Notes under the pieces: model-generated
Seen by the model: only the letters and a program-made list of their open reading frames with translations
Told to the model about the DNA's origin: nothing
The model's database searches: none
Source: Brachyspira sp949287565
GTDB lineage: Bacteria > Spirochaetota > Brachyspiria > Brachyspirales > Brachyspiraceae
DNA: 64,000 nt
NCBI RefSeq assembly: GCF_036997615.1
Contig: NZ_JAWLQA010000003.1
Reading direction: 5' to 3' (one strand)
Shown here: positions 55,430 through 63,496 of the stretch, one piece after another
How positions within the stretch are numbered: the first letter of the stretch is position 1
How the letters are laid out: each line of letters opens with the position of its first letter
Position numbers and translations under genes: made by a program

Positions 55430-56448
55430 TTATCTCCTAATAAAGTATCAATTACACCTTCTAAACAAAATTCTTTTGCCTCTAAATGAACATTTATATT
55501 ATAACTTCTTAATTTTTTACTAGTTACAGGCCCTATGGATACGATTTTCTTATCAGCAATTATGGATACATTATTATTAATAGATTCAAAAAATGCTTCC
55601 ACAGCAGATGGACTAAAAAATGTTATATAATTAACCATATTAATATTATCAATCATTATCTTTTCTTCATATTTTATTTTAATAGTATTATAAAGTTCTA
55701 ATTTGGTAAAATTTCTTTTATATTTACTGCTAATATCATCAGTTTCTACATTAGAAAGATTTGATGTGATGATTAATATATTATCATTTTCATTTGTATG
55801 ATTTAATGATTCTTTTATAAGCTCTTCAACTAAAAATTTGTTAGGACAAAAATCAGCATTTATTTTATACTGCTTTAATCTATTCAATGTAGATTTTCCA
55901 ACCACTCCTATTTTTACATTTCCCAATATTCTTAAATCTTCTATTTCTTTTATAAAAGCATTAACACCATTAGGAGAACATAATAAAACAGCTTTATAAT
56001 TATTCAAATTAGTTAAATGATTGTTATTGTATTCTATATCTATCATAGGAAGGCTATAACATTCCGCACCTAAACTTATTAATTTATTGCATAAATTATT
56101 TGAATCACTTTTACTTCTTGTAATTAAAATTGATTTTTTACTTAAAGGCATTTTATCATACCAAGAAAATCTATCTTGAAACTGCACCACATCACCTATA
56201 ACGATGGTAGCAGGAGATTTTATATTATTAATTTTTGATAATTCTACGATATTTTCTAAAGTTCCTACTATAACTCTCTGTTTAGGACGGCATGCATTTT
56301 CTATTATAGATACTTTAGAAGTTTTAGATTTTCCATTTTCTAAAAGCCCATTTATAATATTTTCTATTTTTGCTACACCCATTAAAAAAACTAATGTGCC
56401 TTCCAACTTTGATATAACAGGAAAATTTAAATGGTATAATATATCCAT
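55426..56448 (-). CDS. hemD: Uroporphyrinogen-III synthase with the C-terminal part of CobA
   Basis: This is the 340-aa frame downstream of the internal stop. Residues 1-100 are the second half of a CobA-type methyltransferase (TLVFLMGVAKIENII, RVIVGTLENI, SPATIVIGDVV). From about residue 106 a HemD domain begins (ILITRSKSDSNNLC, AVLLCSPNGVNAF, YITFFSPSAVEAFF). HemD closes hydroxymethylbilane to uroporphyrinogen III. The ATG at 56448 has no ribosome site and lies 22 sense codons after the TAA. It could be read only by reinitiation or readthrough, or the gene is really one frame. Confidence 0.8.
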   Translation of the reverse strand: MDILYHLNFPVISKLEGTLVFLMGVAKIENIINGLLENGKSKTSKVSIIENACRPKQRVIVGTLENIVELSKINNIKSPATIVIGDVVQFQDRFSWYDKMPLSKKSILITRSKSDSNNLCNKLISLGAECYSLPMIDIEYNNNHLTNLNNYKAVLLCSPNGVNAFIKEIEDLRILGNVKIGVVGKSTLNRLKQYKINADFCPNKFLVEELIKESLNHTNENDNILIITSNLSNVETDDISSKYKRNFTKLELYNTIKIKYEEKIMIDNINMVNYITFFSPSAVEAFFESINNNVSIIADKKIVSIGPVTSKKLRSYNINVHLEAKEFCLEGVIDTLLGDK

Positions 56449-56514
56449 AGCATGTGCTGTAAAAACATGAAAACTTCTAGATATATTTCTATATGTAAGA
56501 GGAATGCCGGCATA

Positions 56515-56886
56515 TTAGCTTGAAGCTATAGATGAACTTATACCAGGCACTATTTCAAATTTAATATTATTGTCATATAAAAAATCTAGTTCTTCTCCTC
56601 CCCTTCCAAAAACTAAAGGATCTCCGCCTTTTAATCTGACAACTATCTTATCTTTTAATGCATATTTTAAAATGGTATTATGTATTGTTTCTTGCAAATG
56701 ATGATTTCCATGTTCTTTTCCTAGATAAACTAATTCAGCATTACTATTGCAAAATTGCAGTATACTATTATCTACAAGTCTATCATATATAACACAATCA
56801 CAAATCCCTAAAACTTCTTTAGCCTTTAAAGTAAGTAATTCATAAGAACCACATCCTCCGCCAACAATATATACCTTACCGGACAT
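56515..56886 (-). CDS. cobA: Uroporphyrinogen-III C-methyltransferase, N-terminal part
   Basis: This 123-aa fragment holds the first half of a SAM-dependent uroporphyrinogen-III methyltransferase. It includes VYIVGGGCGSYELLTLKA, CDCVIYDRLV, RLKGGDPLVFGRGGEE and EIVPGISSSIA. It stops where intact proteins continue with a YAGIP motif. On its own it lacks the SAM-binding second lobe and should be inactive. AGGAG precedes the ATG. It is the first gene of the siroheme operon. Confidence 0.8.
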   Translation of the reverse strand: MSGKVYIVGGGCGSYELLTLKAKEVLGICDCVIYDRLVDNSILQFCNSNAELVYLGKEHGNHHLQETIHNTILKYALKDKIVVRLKGGDPLVFGRGGEELDFLYDNNIKFEIVPGISSSIASS

Positions 56887-56934
56887 TAATAATCTCCTGA
56901 TAATTTTTATAATAGTAAAACTTAACTTATAAAA

Positions 56935-56964
56935 AAACGAGTCCTAATTGAATAAGACTCGTTT
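56935..56964 (-). terminator. Intrinsic terminator of the cyclophilin genes
   Basis: AAACGAGTC/GACTCGTTT (9 bp, 12-nt loop) with an adjoining run of A on the plus strand lies 19 nt past the cyclophilin stop. Confidence 0.85.
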
Positions 56965-56982
56965 ATAATTTTAAGAACTTTA

Positions 56983-57474
56983 TCATTCTACTTCTTTGAT
57001 ATATACCTTATTCATAGTAGAATTTTCCATTGGGTTGTCATTATGATCTCTTTTCAATGACACTATTTTATCAGCAACATCCATACCATTAACAACATTT
57101 CCCCAAACTGTATACTGTCCGTCTAAATGAGGAGCATCAGCTACACAGATAAAGAACTGAGAACCGGCACTGTCAGGATGCTGACTTCTAGCCATAGAAC
57201 ATATACCTCTTTTATGAGGCTTATCGCTAAATTCAGCAGGAATATTGAATCCAGGACCGCCTGTACCATGTAAATGTCTTTTTGTTGCATCTTTACTTAC
57301 AGGATCTCCGCCTTGTATCATAAATCTAGGTATTACTCTATGAAATCTTATTCCATCATAAAAACCTTCATTAGCAAGCTTTTTTATAGCTTCAACATGT
57401 TTAGGTGCTATTTCAGGATAAAATTCTATTTCTATAGTACCATAATCTGTTTCAATAAATAAATGTTCTTTCAT
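56983..57474 (-). CDS. Cytoplasmic cyclophilin-type peptidyl-prolyl isomerase
   Basis: This 163-aa single-domain cyclophilin has no signal peptide. Catalytic and binding motifs are FHRVIPRFMIQGGDP, MARSQHPDSAGSQFFI and LDGQYTVWGNVVNGMDVA. It speeds cis-trans isomerisation of prolyl bonds in protein folding. It is adjacent to a close paralogue that has a signal/anchor segment, implying gene duplication and division between cytoplasm and envelope. The start follows a GGAAA ribosome site. Confidence 0.95.
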   Translation of the reverse strand: MKEHLFIETDYGTIEIEFYPEIAPKHVEAIKKLANEGFYDGIRFHRVIPRFMIQGGDPVSKDATKRHLHGTGGPGFNIPAEFSDKPHKRGICSMARSQHPDSAGSQFFICVADAPHLDGQYTVWGNVVNGMDVADKIVSLKRDHNDNPMENSTMNKVYIKEVE

Positions 57475-57507
57475 TTTAATTTCCTATTTTCCTTTATAAA
57501 AAATAAA

Positions 57508-58083
57508 TTAATTAACTGTTTTTACATAAACTCTATTCATTTTAGCAGGTTCCAAAGGATTATCATTAGCATCTCTTTTTAATGACACTATTTTATCAGC
57601 AACATCCATACCGCTAACAACTTCTCCCCATACTGTATACTGTCCGTCTAAGAAAGGGCTGTCAGCTACGCAGATAAAGAACTGAGAACCAGCACTATTT
57701 ACGCTTGCACCTCTAGCCATAGAACATATGCCTCTTTTATGAGAAACATCATTGAACTCTGCAGGTATAACAAAATTAGGGCCGCCTGTACCATGTAAAG
57801 CTCTGTTAGGCTGTTTGCTTAAAGGATCTCCGCCTTGAATCATAAAACCAGGTATAACTCTGTGAAATAATGTTCCATTATAAAAACCCTCATTAGCAAG
57901 TTTTTTTATAGCCTCAACATGTTTTGGTGCTTTTTCAGGAAAGAAAGCTATTTCTATAGTACCAAAATTTGTTTCTATAAAAAGATGCTCTTTTGAAGTT
58001 TTCGGCTTTTGTGCTATAAGAACTGTTCCGAATACAATCACACCCAATAATGAAATAATAATGATTTTTAATTTTTTACCCAA
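57508..58083 (-). CDS. Exported or membrane-anchored cyclophilin-type peptidyl-prolyl isomerase
   Basis: This 191-aa paralogue of the next gene has an N-terminal hydrophobic segment (IIIISLLGVIVFGTVLIA, residues 7-24) for export or anchoring. The cyclophilin domain retains FHRVIPGFMIQGGDP, MARGASVNSAGSQFFI and LDGQYTVWGEVVSGMDVA. It likely assists folding outside the cytoplasm. The cytoplasmic paralogue starts 33 nt downstream. Confidence 0.94.
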   Translation of the reverse strand: MGKKLKIIIISLLGVIVFGTVLIAQKPKTSKEHLFIETNFGTIEIAFFPEKAPKHVEAIKKLANEGFYNGTLFHRVIPGFMIQGGDPLSKQPNRALHGTGGPNFVIPAEFNDVSHKRGICSMARGASVNSAGSQFFICVADSPFLDGQYTVWGEVVSGMDVADKIVSLKRDANDNPLEPAKMNRVYVKTVN

Positions 58084-58157
58084 AATATGTACCTCTTAAT
58101 TATAATAAACTTCAATAATCTTCGTAATTATTTTCTATAAATTTATTTATACTTTTA

Positions 58158-59630
58158 TTATTGATTTCCTTCTTCTGCTGCTGCCTCATCAGTAGCTGTT
58201 GCATCATCAACCATTTCAGCATTTTCATCAGTAACTGTTGTATCGTCTTCTGTCATCTTTGCATTCTCATCAGTAGCTGCTGTATCTTCTGTCATCTCTG
58301 CATTCTCATCAGTAGCTGCATCTTCTGTCATTTCTGTATTTTCATTTGCAGTATCACTTTGTTCATCTATAACAGTTTCTTCTGTCTGCTCTGCTTGTTC
58401 TTCCATAGCTGCTTCATCTTCTATTATTACATTACCTTCTATCTGATTAGTAGAGAAAGTAGTTATATTTCCGTAAGTTTGATTAGTATCATAAGTTCCC
58501 TGTCTTGTTTCTCCTTTAAGACTAGGTATAACCAATCTTTGACCTGATCTTATAACGTTAGGATCTTTTATAGTATCTTTATTAGCTTCATATATTTTTC
58601 TCCATAAATTACCATTACCATATATGAAGTCATAAGAAGCTATACGCCATAATGAATCTGTATTAGTTCTTCTAGACTGAACTATATAATACTGAGGGAA
58701 TACTGTTCCATCTGATACCACTATTACTTGTTCTTCTTCAGGAGCAGCTATATCTCCAGATGTACTTTCCATTGAATTAACTAAACTAATAACATTTTTA
58801 GAATGCATTAAAGAATCAGTATAATTATTAGCTATCAAAGTTTCACCTGCTGAAGATAATGATTTTAAAGCTTCTGTATATAAATTAGGCTTACTATTAT
58901 TATAACCATCTTGTTTAGCTTTATCCATAGAATCCTGAGCTTTAGCATAAGCTAATGGAGCTTCCAACATATCAAGCATGTTCATAGCTTCTCTTGATTT
59001 TGTTAAAGAATTAGTATAATCTCCGCTGCTTAATGCATTTTTAGATTCATCTCTTAAATTTGTAATCTGTGTATCATTATTATCACCATTAGTTAATACT
59101 GATTCACTCATTAAATATTCTCTTCTTAAATCTATAGCAAGAACATTGTATCCTAATTCAGATTTTTCAGCTGATTTATTATATTCAAGCATAGTGTTAG
59201 TATAATCTGTACTGTTAGTAGATGCTTCAAGCATACTATGTGCTGAATTAAGATCTGTAACAGACTCTTCATATAAAGAAGTTGTTAATTCATTAGTATC
59301 TCCGCCAACTCCTTTAAATAAGCTAAGCTTTCTTTCTGCCTCTCTCTGACTATTCAAAACATATTCATAAACGCCGTATCTTAATATGATTTTATCAGAA
59401 TATTCTTTACTTTGTTTTGAATATTCTATACTTTGATTATAATCTCCTACACTATGAGCATCTATAGCCATTTCTCTATATCTTTGTGCCAATTTATAAT
59501 CATCGCTTTCCTTTATACTAGCAGGTAAATCTGCTGGTAATTCAGGAGGTAAAACTAAATTATTTGTTTCCTGTGCATACAAAAAACAAGAAAACGTTAG
59601 TAAGATAAATAAAAATAATCCCTTTTTCAT
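58158..59630 (-). CDS. LysM-domain envelope protein with acidic repeat tail
   Basis: This is a 490-aa exported protein (signal peptide cleaved after LYAQ). Three helical-hairpin repeats with alternating Ala/Tyr/Ser (YREMAIDAHSVGDYNQSIEY, then similar blocks near residues 195 and 255) resemble TPR or DUF4398 modules. A LysM domain follows at about 312-372 (YIVQSRR, SLWRIA, GNLWRKIYEANKD, IRSGQRLVIP), which should bind peptidoglycan. The last 65 residues are an acidic tail of near-identical units of the type ATDENAEMTED. It probably forms an envelope unit with the lipoprotein encoded 43 nt upstream. Confidence 0.88.
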   Translation of the reverse strand: MKKGLFLFILLTFSCFLYAQETNNLVLPPELPADLPASIKESDDYKLAQRYREMAIDAHSVGDYNQSIEYSKQSKEYSDKIILRYGVYEYVLNSQREAERKLSLFKGVGGDTNELTTSLYEESVTDLNSAHSMLEASTNSTDYTNTMLEYNKSAEKSELGYNVLAIDLRREYLMSESVLTNGDNNDTQITNLRDESKNALSSGDYTNSLTKSREAMNMLDMLEAPLAYAKAQDSMDKAKQDGYNNSKPNLYTEALKSLSSAGETLIANNYTDSLMHSKNVISLVNSMESTSGDIAAPEEEQVIVVSDGTVFPQYYIVQSRRTNTDSLWRIASYDFIYGNGNLWRKIYEANKDTIKDPNVIRSGQRLVIPSLKGETRQGTYDTNQTYGNITTFSTNQIEGNVIIEDEAAMEEQAEQTEETVIDEQSDTANENTEMTEDAATDENAEMTEDTAATDENAKMTEDDTTVTDENAEMVDDATATDEAAAEEGNQ

Positions 59631-59673
59631 ATTTTTTCTCCATTAATCTTTTTATAAATTAAAGTAAAATTAT

Positions 59674-60264
59674 TTACTTAGAATATGATCTTTCTAATTC
59701 TTCAACTTGTCTAATTTTATCTTCAGCTTCTTTTATTCCTCTTGTACTTTCATCATATCTTATCTTAGTTGTGAAATAGGCTTTGTGGTGATATTTTTTA
59801 GCATTTAAAAAACAACTTACAGCTTCTTCATAATTATTTGTACTTAAAGCTGATAATGCATTTATATAATTAAGTTCAGCAAACTCATAATTTTCTTTAT
59901 CTACTCTATATGCTTTTACTTCTTTAGAATATACTCTTTCTAAATCTATTTCGTTTCTTAAAACTTCAGCATACTGAGGTAATCCGTCATTTAATACTGT
60001 CTGATATGAATTTGATGCAGTTGTAAGAAGCTCTTTTACTTTTGCTGAATCTTTATTTTCATCTATAAGTATCATAGCTTCTGAATAATTTGCTTCTGCT
60101 ATATCAAATTGCTCTTTAGAATAATTTTGCAAATCATACCTTATAGTTTTATCTCTTAAGGTAGTTGCATCCTTATATTCCTTTAAAGGCATACTCTCCG
60201 AACATGATACAACGATAATCAAACAAAATAATAGCGGCATAAAAATATATTTCTTTAATTTCAT
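59674..60264 (-). CDS. Helical-repeat lipoprotein, partner of the LysM protein
   Basis: This is a 196-aa lipoprotein with lipobox VVSC near residue 22. The mature part is helical, with TPR/DUF4398-like hairpins (YSKEQFDIAEANYSEAMILI, EFAELNYINALSALSTNNYE, AVSCFLNAKKYHHKAYFTT). The ATG at 60264 is selected because GGAG is 6 nt upstream; a GTG two codons earlier overlaps this spacing. It is the first gene of a two-gene unit with the LysM protein. Its function is unknown and envelope scaffolding is inferred. Confidence 0.82.
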   Translation of the reverse strand: MKLKKYIFMPLLFCLIIVVSCSESMPLKEYKDATTLRDKTIRYDLQNYSKEQFDIAEANYSEAMILIDENKDSAKVKELLTTASNSYQTVLNDGLPQYAEVLRNEIDLERVYSKEVKAYRVDKENYEFAELNYINALSALSTNNYEEAVSCFLNAKKYHHKAYFTTKIRYDESTRGIKEAEDKIRQVEELERSYSK

Positions 60265-60359
60265 AATCACTCCAAATATTTTATCTAAAAAACAGAAATA
60301 TACATTTATATTATACTACTGAATATAAAAGTCAATAGTTTATTAAAAATTTAAAATAA

Positions 60360-60397
60360 AAAAGGCAAGATAATATACAAATATTACCTTGCCTAAA
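60360..60397 (-). terminator. Intrinsic terminator
   Basis: AGGCAAG/CTTGCCT with a further paired ATAATA-type extension lies about 20 nt past the META-domain lipoprotein gene, with an A/T-run on both flanks. Confidence 0.85.
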
Positions 60398-60414
60398 AAT
60401 ATAGATAGTGTTAA

Positions 60415-60882
60415 TTAGTTTGCATTTTCACTTACTACTTCTACATTACCTTTGAAAGTATAAATTAAATTAGTACCTGAAGCAGTAGTAATAGTTAATA
60501 CATCTCCGTCTAAAGAAATTGTATCAGCACCATTTAATATTTGTAAATATTCTGTTTCTACAGCCATATCTTCTTCTGGTCCCATCATTTTAGTAGAAGC
60601 TAAAGCATTTAATTTTATTTTGTTACCGTCTAATGAAAACTCAGTAAAATAGTTATTAACTGCTGATTTTCCGCCTAACATATTAGTGTCAGAAAAAGCT
60701 ATAGTAACTTCTTTGCCTTCGTACATATTAGTAAGAGAATATTCTTTTCCTAACAAGTCATTAACTGTAACTACTGCTGCAGCTGTGTTTTCTGTACTAG
60801 TAGTATTAGAAGTATTACCGCCGCATGATACTGCAAATAATGTTCCCATAACAACAAGAACTAAAGACAATATTTTTTTCAT
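60415..60882 (-). CDS. META-domain lipoprotein
   Basis: This is a 155-aa lipoprotein with lipobox FAVSC (Cys20). It has one META/DUF306-like domain: LLGKEYSLTNMYEGKEVTIA, then GKSAVNNYFTEFSLDG, a Met-rich STKMMGP and a final DVLTITTASGTNLIYTF. This matches the HslJ-like pattern, in which the central Thr-x-Met-Ala-Cys becomes STKMMGP. The ATG at 60882 is chosen, with AAAGGA upstream and the signal peptide starting there. Related proteins affect heat or antibiotic tolerance and envelope stress; the exact role is unknown. Confidence 0.85.
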   Translation of the reverse strand: MKKILSLVLVVMGTLFAVSCGGNTSNTTSTENTAAAVVTVNDLLGKEYSLTNMYEGKEVTIAFSDTNMLGGKSAVNNYFTEFSLDGNKIKLNALASTKMMGPEEDMAVETEYLQILNGADTISLDGDVLTITTASGTNLIYTFKGNVEVVSENAN

Positions 60883-61017
60883 GTTTTCTTTTTCCTTTAC
60901 AAAAATTTTAAATTCGCAGACAATTATATTATAATTGAAATTTATTATCAATGTTATATATAGTAATTTCAAATAAAAATCACACTTTTTTTATATTTTA
61001 TAATTAAAACTTTAAAA

Positions 61018-61470
61018 TTATTTACCACCTGCAGCTTTTAAAAGACTAATTACATTTTTATGTTTCTCTTCTGATGCATAAGTCAAAGCAGTTTTATCTT
61101 TTCTATCTTTCAAATTAACTTTAGCACCTGCATCAATTAAAAGTCTTACAACATTAACATGTCCGTTTTCTGATGCCTTACTTATTGCTGTTCTGCCGTC
61201 TTTGTTTTGAAGATTCAAACTGCATCTATATTGCACCAATAATTCTATAACTTTTAAATGTCCATTTTCAGAAGCTTTTATTAATGCATTATCACCTTTA
61301 GAATCCTGCTCATTTATATTTGCACCACCTCTAAGAAGTTCTCTTACTTTTTTTATATCGCCGTTTTCTGCTGCATTTACCAATTCTACATTACTTTTAG
61401 AAAATGCACTGTTATAAAAAAATAATGAAAAAACTATAAAAAACAAAAATATTTTATTATTTAATTTCAT
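61018..61470 (-). CDS. Secreted ankyrin-repeat protein, type A
   Basis: This 150-aa exported protein (signal peptide through AFSKSN) consists of four ankyrin repeats. Visible units are VELVNAAENGDIKKVRELLR, DNALIKASENGHLKVIELLV, RTAISKASENGHVNVVRLLI and KTALTYASEEKHKNVISLLK, ending AAGGK. It is the most divergent of four tandem paralogues. Its signal and first repeat match the gene at 62572 (type A) rather than the two between them. It probably binds proteins in the periplasm; the partner is unknown. Confidence 0.88.
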   Translation of the reverse strand: MKLNNKIFLFFIVFSLFFYNSAFSKSNVELVNAAENGDIKKVRELLRGGANINEQDSKGDNALIKASENGHLKVIELLVQYRCSLNLQNKDGRTAISKASENGHVNVVRLLIDAGAKVNLKDRKDKTALTYASEEKHKNVISLLKAAGGK

Positions 61471-61653
61471 AAAAAACTCCTATCTTAAAATAAGAAAAAA
61501 TAAATAAATTTACATAAATATATAATAATTATTAAATCGTCATTTTTTTATTTTTACACAAATATTTTTTAAAGAAATTAAATAATTTTACAAAACAGTT
61601 TAATGATTTAAATTTAAATATATTGAAGTATAATATATCAAATTAATTATAAA

Positions 61654-62076
61654 CTACTTTTTTAATATAGAAACAATATCTTTATGCCCTCGCTCTAAAG
61701 CATAGTCAAAAGCGGTTTTTCCATATCTATCTTTAATACTTCTATCAGCTCCTGCATCCACTAACATAAGAACTATTTCTGTATGTCCTTTATATGAAGC
61801 CCTGCTTAATGCTGTTCTATTTCTAACATTAGCTGCATTCAAATTAGCTTTCTTTTCTATCAAAACTTTCACTACTTCTGTGAGTCCTTCTTCTGCTGCC
61901 TCTATTAAAGGAGTTTCCCCCATTCTATCTTTGGTATTAATATCAACTCCTGAATTTATAAGTGCTATTGCTGTTTTAATATCTCTCTTCTCCAAAGCAT
62001 CCATTAAAGGAGTTCTTTTCTGCTGAGCAAATAAAGCCGCACTAATAATAATTAATAAAAATATAATTTTTTTCAT
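61654..62076 (-). CDS. Secreted ankyrin-repeat protein, type B
   Basis: This 140-aa protein has a short signal peptide (cleaved near LFAQ) and four ankyrin repeats. These are TPLMDALEKRDIKTAIALIN, TPLIEAAEEGLTEVVKVLIE, RTALSRASYKGHTEIVLMLV and KTAFDYALERGHKDIVSILK. It is nearly collinear with the gene at 62102 and they are probably recent duplicates. It lacks the AAGAK tail seen in its neighbours. AAGGAAAA precedes the start. Confidence 0.88.
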   Translation of the reverse strand: MKKIIFLLIIISAALFAQQKRTPLMDALEKRDIKTAIALINSGVDINTKDRMGETPLIEAAEEGLTEVVKVLIEKKANLNAANVRNRTALSRASYKGHTEIVLMLVDAGADRSIKDRYGKTAFDYALERGHKDIVSILKK

Positions 62077-62101
62077 AATAATATTTTCCTTAAATAAAAT
62101 T

Positions 62102-62536
62102 TTATTTTGCCCCTGCCGCTTTTAAAATTTGTACTATATTCTGATGTCCTCTTTGAGTTGCATAACTTAATGCTGTTTTTCCGTATTTATCTTTCATATT
62201 AATATTTGCACCTGCTTCTACAAGCATAGAAACTATTTCTGAATGTCCTCTGCTTGATGCTCTCATTAAAGCTGTTCTCTTATTATTATTTACATCATTC
62301 AAATTTACTTTTTTACTTATTAACAATTTTACTACTTCAGGAAGTCCTTCTTCTGCTGCTTCTATTAATGGAGTTTCTCCTCGTCTATCTCTTGTATTAA
62401 GATCAACTCCTGAGTTTATTAATTCTATGGCTCTTTTAGTATCTTTTTTCTCCAAAGCCTCCATTAAAGGTGTCATCTTTCTTTGAGCAAAAACACTAAC
62501 ACTAATTATAAAAATTAAAACTAAAATCTTTTTCAT
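62102..62536 (-). CDS. Secreted ankyrin-repeat protein, type B
   Basis: This 144-aa exported protein has four ankyrin repeats (TPLMEALEKKDTKRAIELIN, TPLIEAAEEGLPEVVKLLIS, RTALMRASSRGHSEIVSMLV, KTALSYATQRGHQNIVQILK) and ends AAGAK. It is a close duplicate of the gene at 61654. AAGGAG precedes the ATG. The gap to the next gene is 25 nt, so co-transcription is likely. Confidence 0.88.
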   Translation of the reverse strand: MKKILVLIFIISVSVFAQRKMTPLMEALEKKDTKRAIELINSGVDLNTRDRRGETPLIEAAEEGLPEVVKLLISKKVNLNDVNNNKRTALMRASSRGHSEIVSMLVEAGANINMKDKYGKTALSYATQRGHQNIVQILKAAGAK

Positions 62537-62571
62537 AAATATATCTCCTTAATTATTTAAATATGTTAACT

Positions 62572-63027
62572 TTATTTAGCACCTGCTGATTTTAAAATCT
62601 TAACTATATTCTGATGTCCTCTTTGATTAGCATAAGTCAATGCAGTTCTTCCTCTATTATCTTTTATATTCAAATCGGCTCCTGCTTCTACAAATACTTT
62701 CACTATATTAGCATAACCTTTTGAAGAAGCTCTCATCAATGCTGTCCTGCCCCATTTACTTTTAAGATTTAGATTTACTTTATTTTCTATAAGCAATTTT
62801 ACAACTTCTATATGTCCGCCTTCTGCTGCTTCTATCAATGCATTTTCACCTATTCTATCCTGCTGATTTATATTGGCTCCGCTATTGATTAATTCTTTAA
62901 CCTTATTAATATCACCTCTGCCTGCTGCATCAATTATTGCTATATTGCTTTTTGAAAATGCATTCAGGCAAAATATTAAAAATAAAACAAATGAAAATAT
63001 TAATATCTTATAATTAAAATTTTCCAT
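62572..63027 (-). CDS. Secreted ankyrin-repeat protein, type A
   Basis: This 151-aa exported protein has a signal peptide ending AFSKSN and four ankyrin repeats (IAIIDAAGRGDINKVKELIN, NALIEAAEGGHIEVVKLLIE, RTALMRASSKGYANIVKVFV, RTALTYANQRGHQNIVKILK). It is the first gene of the ankyrin array, with a consensus promoter at 63068-63096 and a CGGAG ribosome site. It pairs with the gene at 61018 by signal peptide and first repeat. Confidence 0.9.
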   Translation of the reverse strand: MENFNYKILIFSFVLFLIFCLNAFSKSNIAIIDAAGRGDINKVKELINSGANINQQDRIGENALIEAAEGGHIEVVKLLIENKVNLNLKSKWGRTALMRASSKGYANIVKVFVEAGADLNIKDNRGRTALTYANQRGHQNIVKILKSAGAK

Positions 63028-63067
63028 AAAAAATCTCCGTATAATAATATAGAATAATTATAAAGAT

Positions 63068-63096
63068 AGTATAATAAATATAATAGATATTGTCAA
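63068..63096 (-). promoter_or_regulatory. Consensus promoter of the ankyrin array
   Basis: On the minus strand, perfect TTGACA (63091-63096) and TATACT (63068-63073) are separated by 17 bp, about 40 bp upstream of the ATG at 63027. Confidence 0.7.
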
Positions 63097-63109
63097 TTTT
63101 TTGTAAATA

Positions 63110-63496
63110 AAATTTATTTAAATTTTACACTTTATACATTATACAGTGTTTATGTAAACTAAATTTATATATAATAAAGGTTTTATGATAAGTTTTTATC
63201 ATTAACCGCAACATTGTAAAGAAACATAATACAGTAAACATAATATTTACATATTTTTTAATCTTAGAATTTGATTTATATATAAAAATATAATTTGAAA
63301 TATATATTATTGATATATAATTTTATTGATTAGTGATTTGATAATTATTTCTATGCTTCGTGATTTTCTTTAGAGCCATTTTTTATTATTGCTAGTTATA
63401 AACTCAACGATTATTAGCTGACAACTTTATTGATATAATAAAAAATCTCGTTTACAATCTCTGGCAGCTAAAGCTACCATAGACTATATTTTTTAT
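63110..63496. other. AT-rich gap without recognised genes
   Basis: No ORF with a ribosome site was seen. There are two short palindromic elements: an ACAC...GTGT imperfect inverted repeat at about 63127-63149, and ATGATAA/TTATCAT at 63184-63201. Neither is a convincing terminator. Confidence 0.4.

Larger units (their letters stand above)
55426..56886 (-). pseudogene. cobA-hemD fusion interrupted by one in-frame TAA
   Basis: The two ORFs 56515-56886 and 55426-56448 are in the same frame. The 22 codons between them are all sense and continue the family alignment (YAGIPLTYRN, then FHVFTAHA). The only defect is the TAA at 56515-56517. The parent would be a 486-aa CobA-HemD bifunctional protein. 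It may be a natural nonsense mutation, a sequencing error or a recoded codon. Confidence 0.65.
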
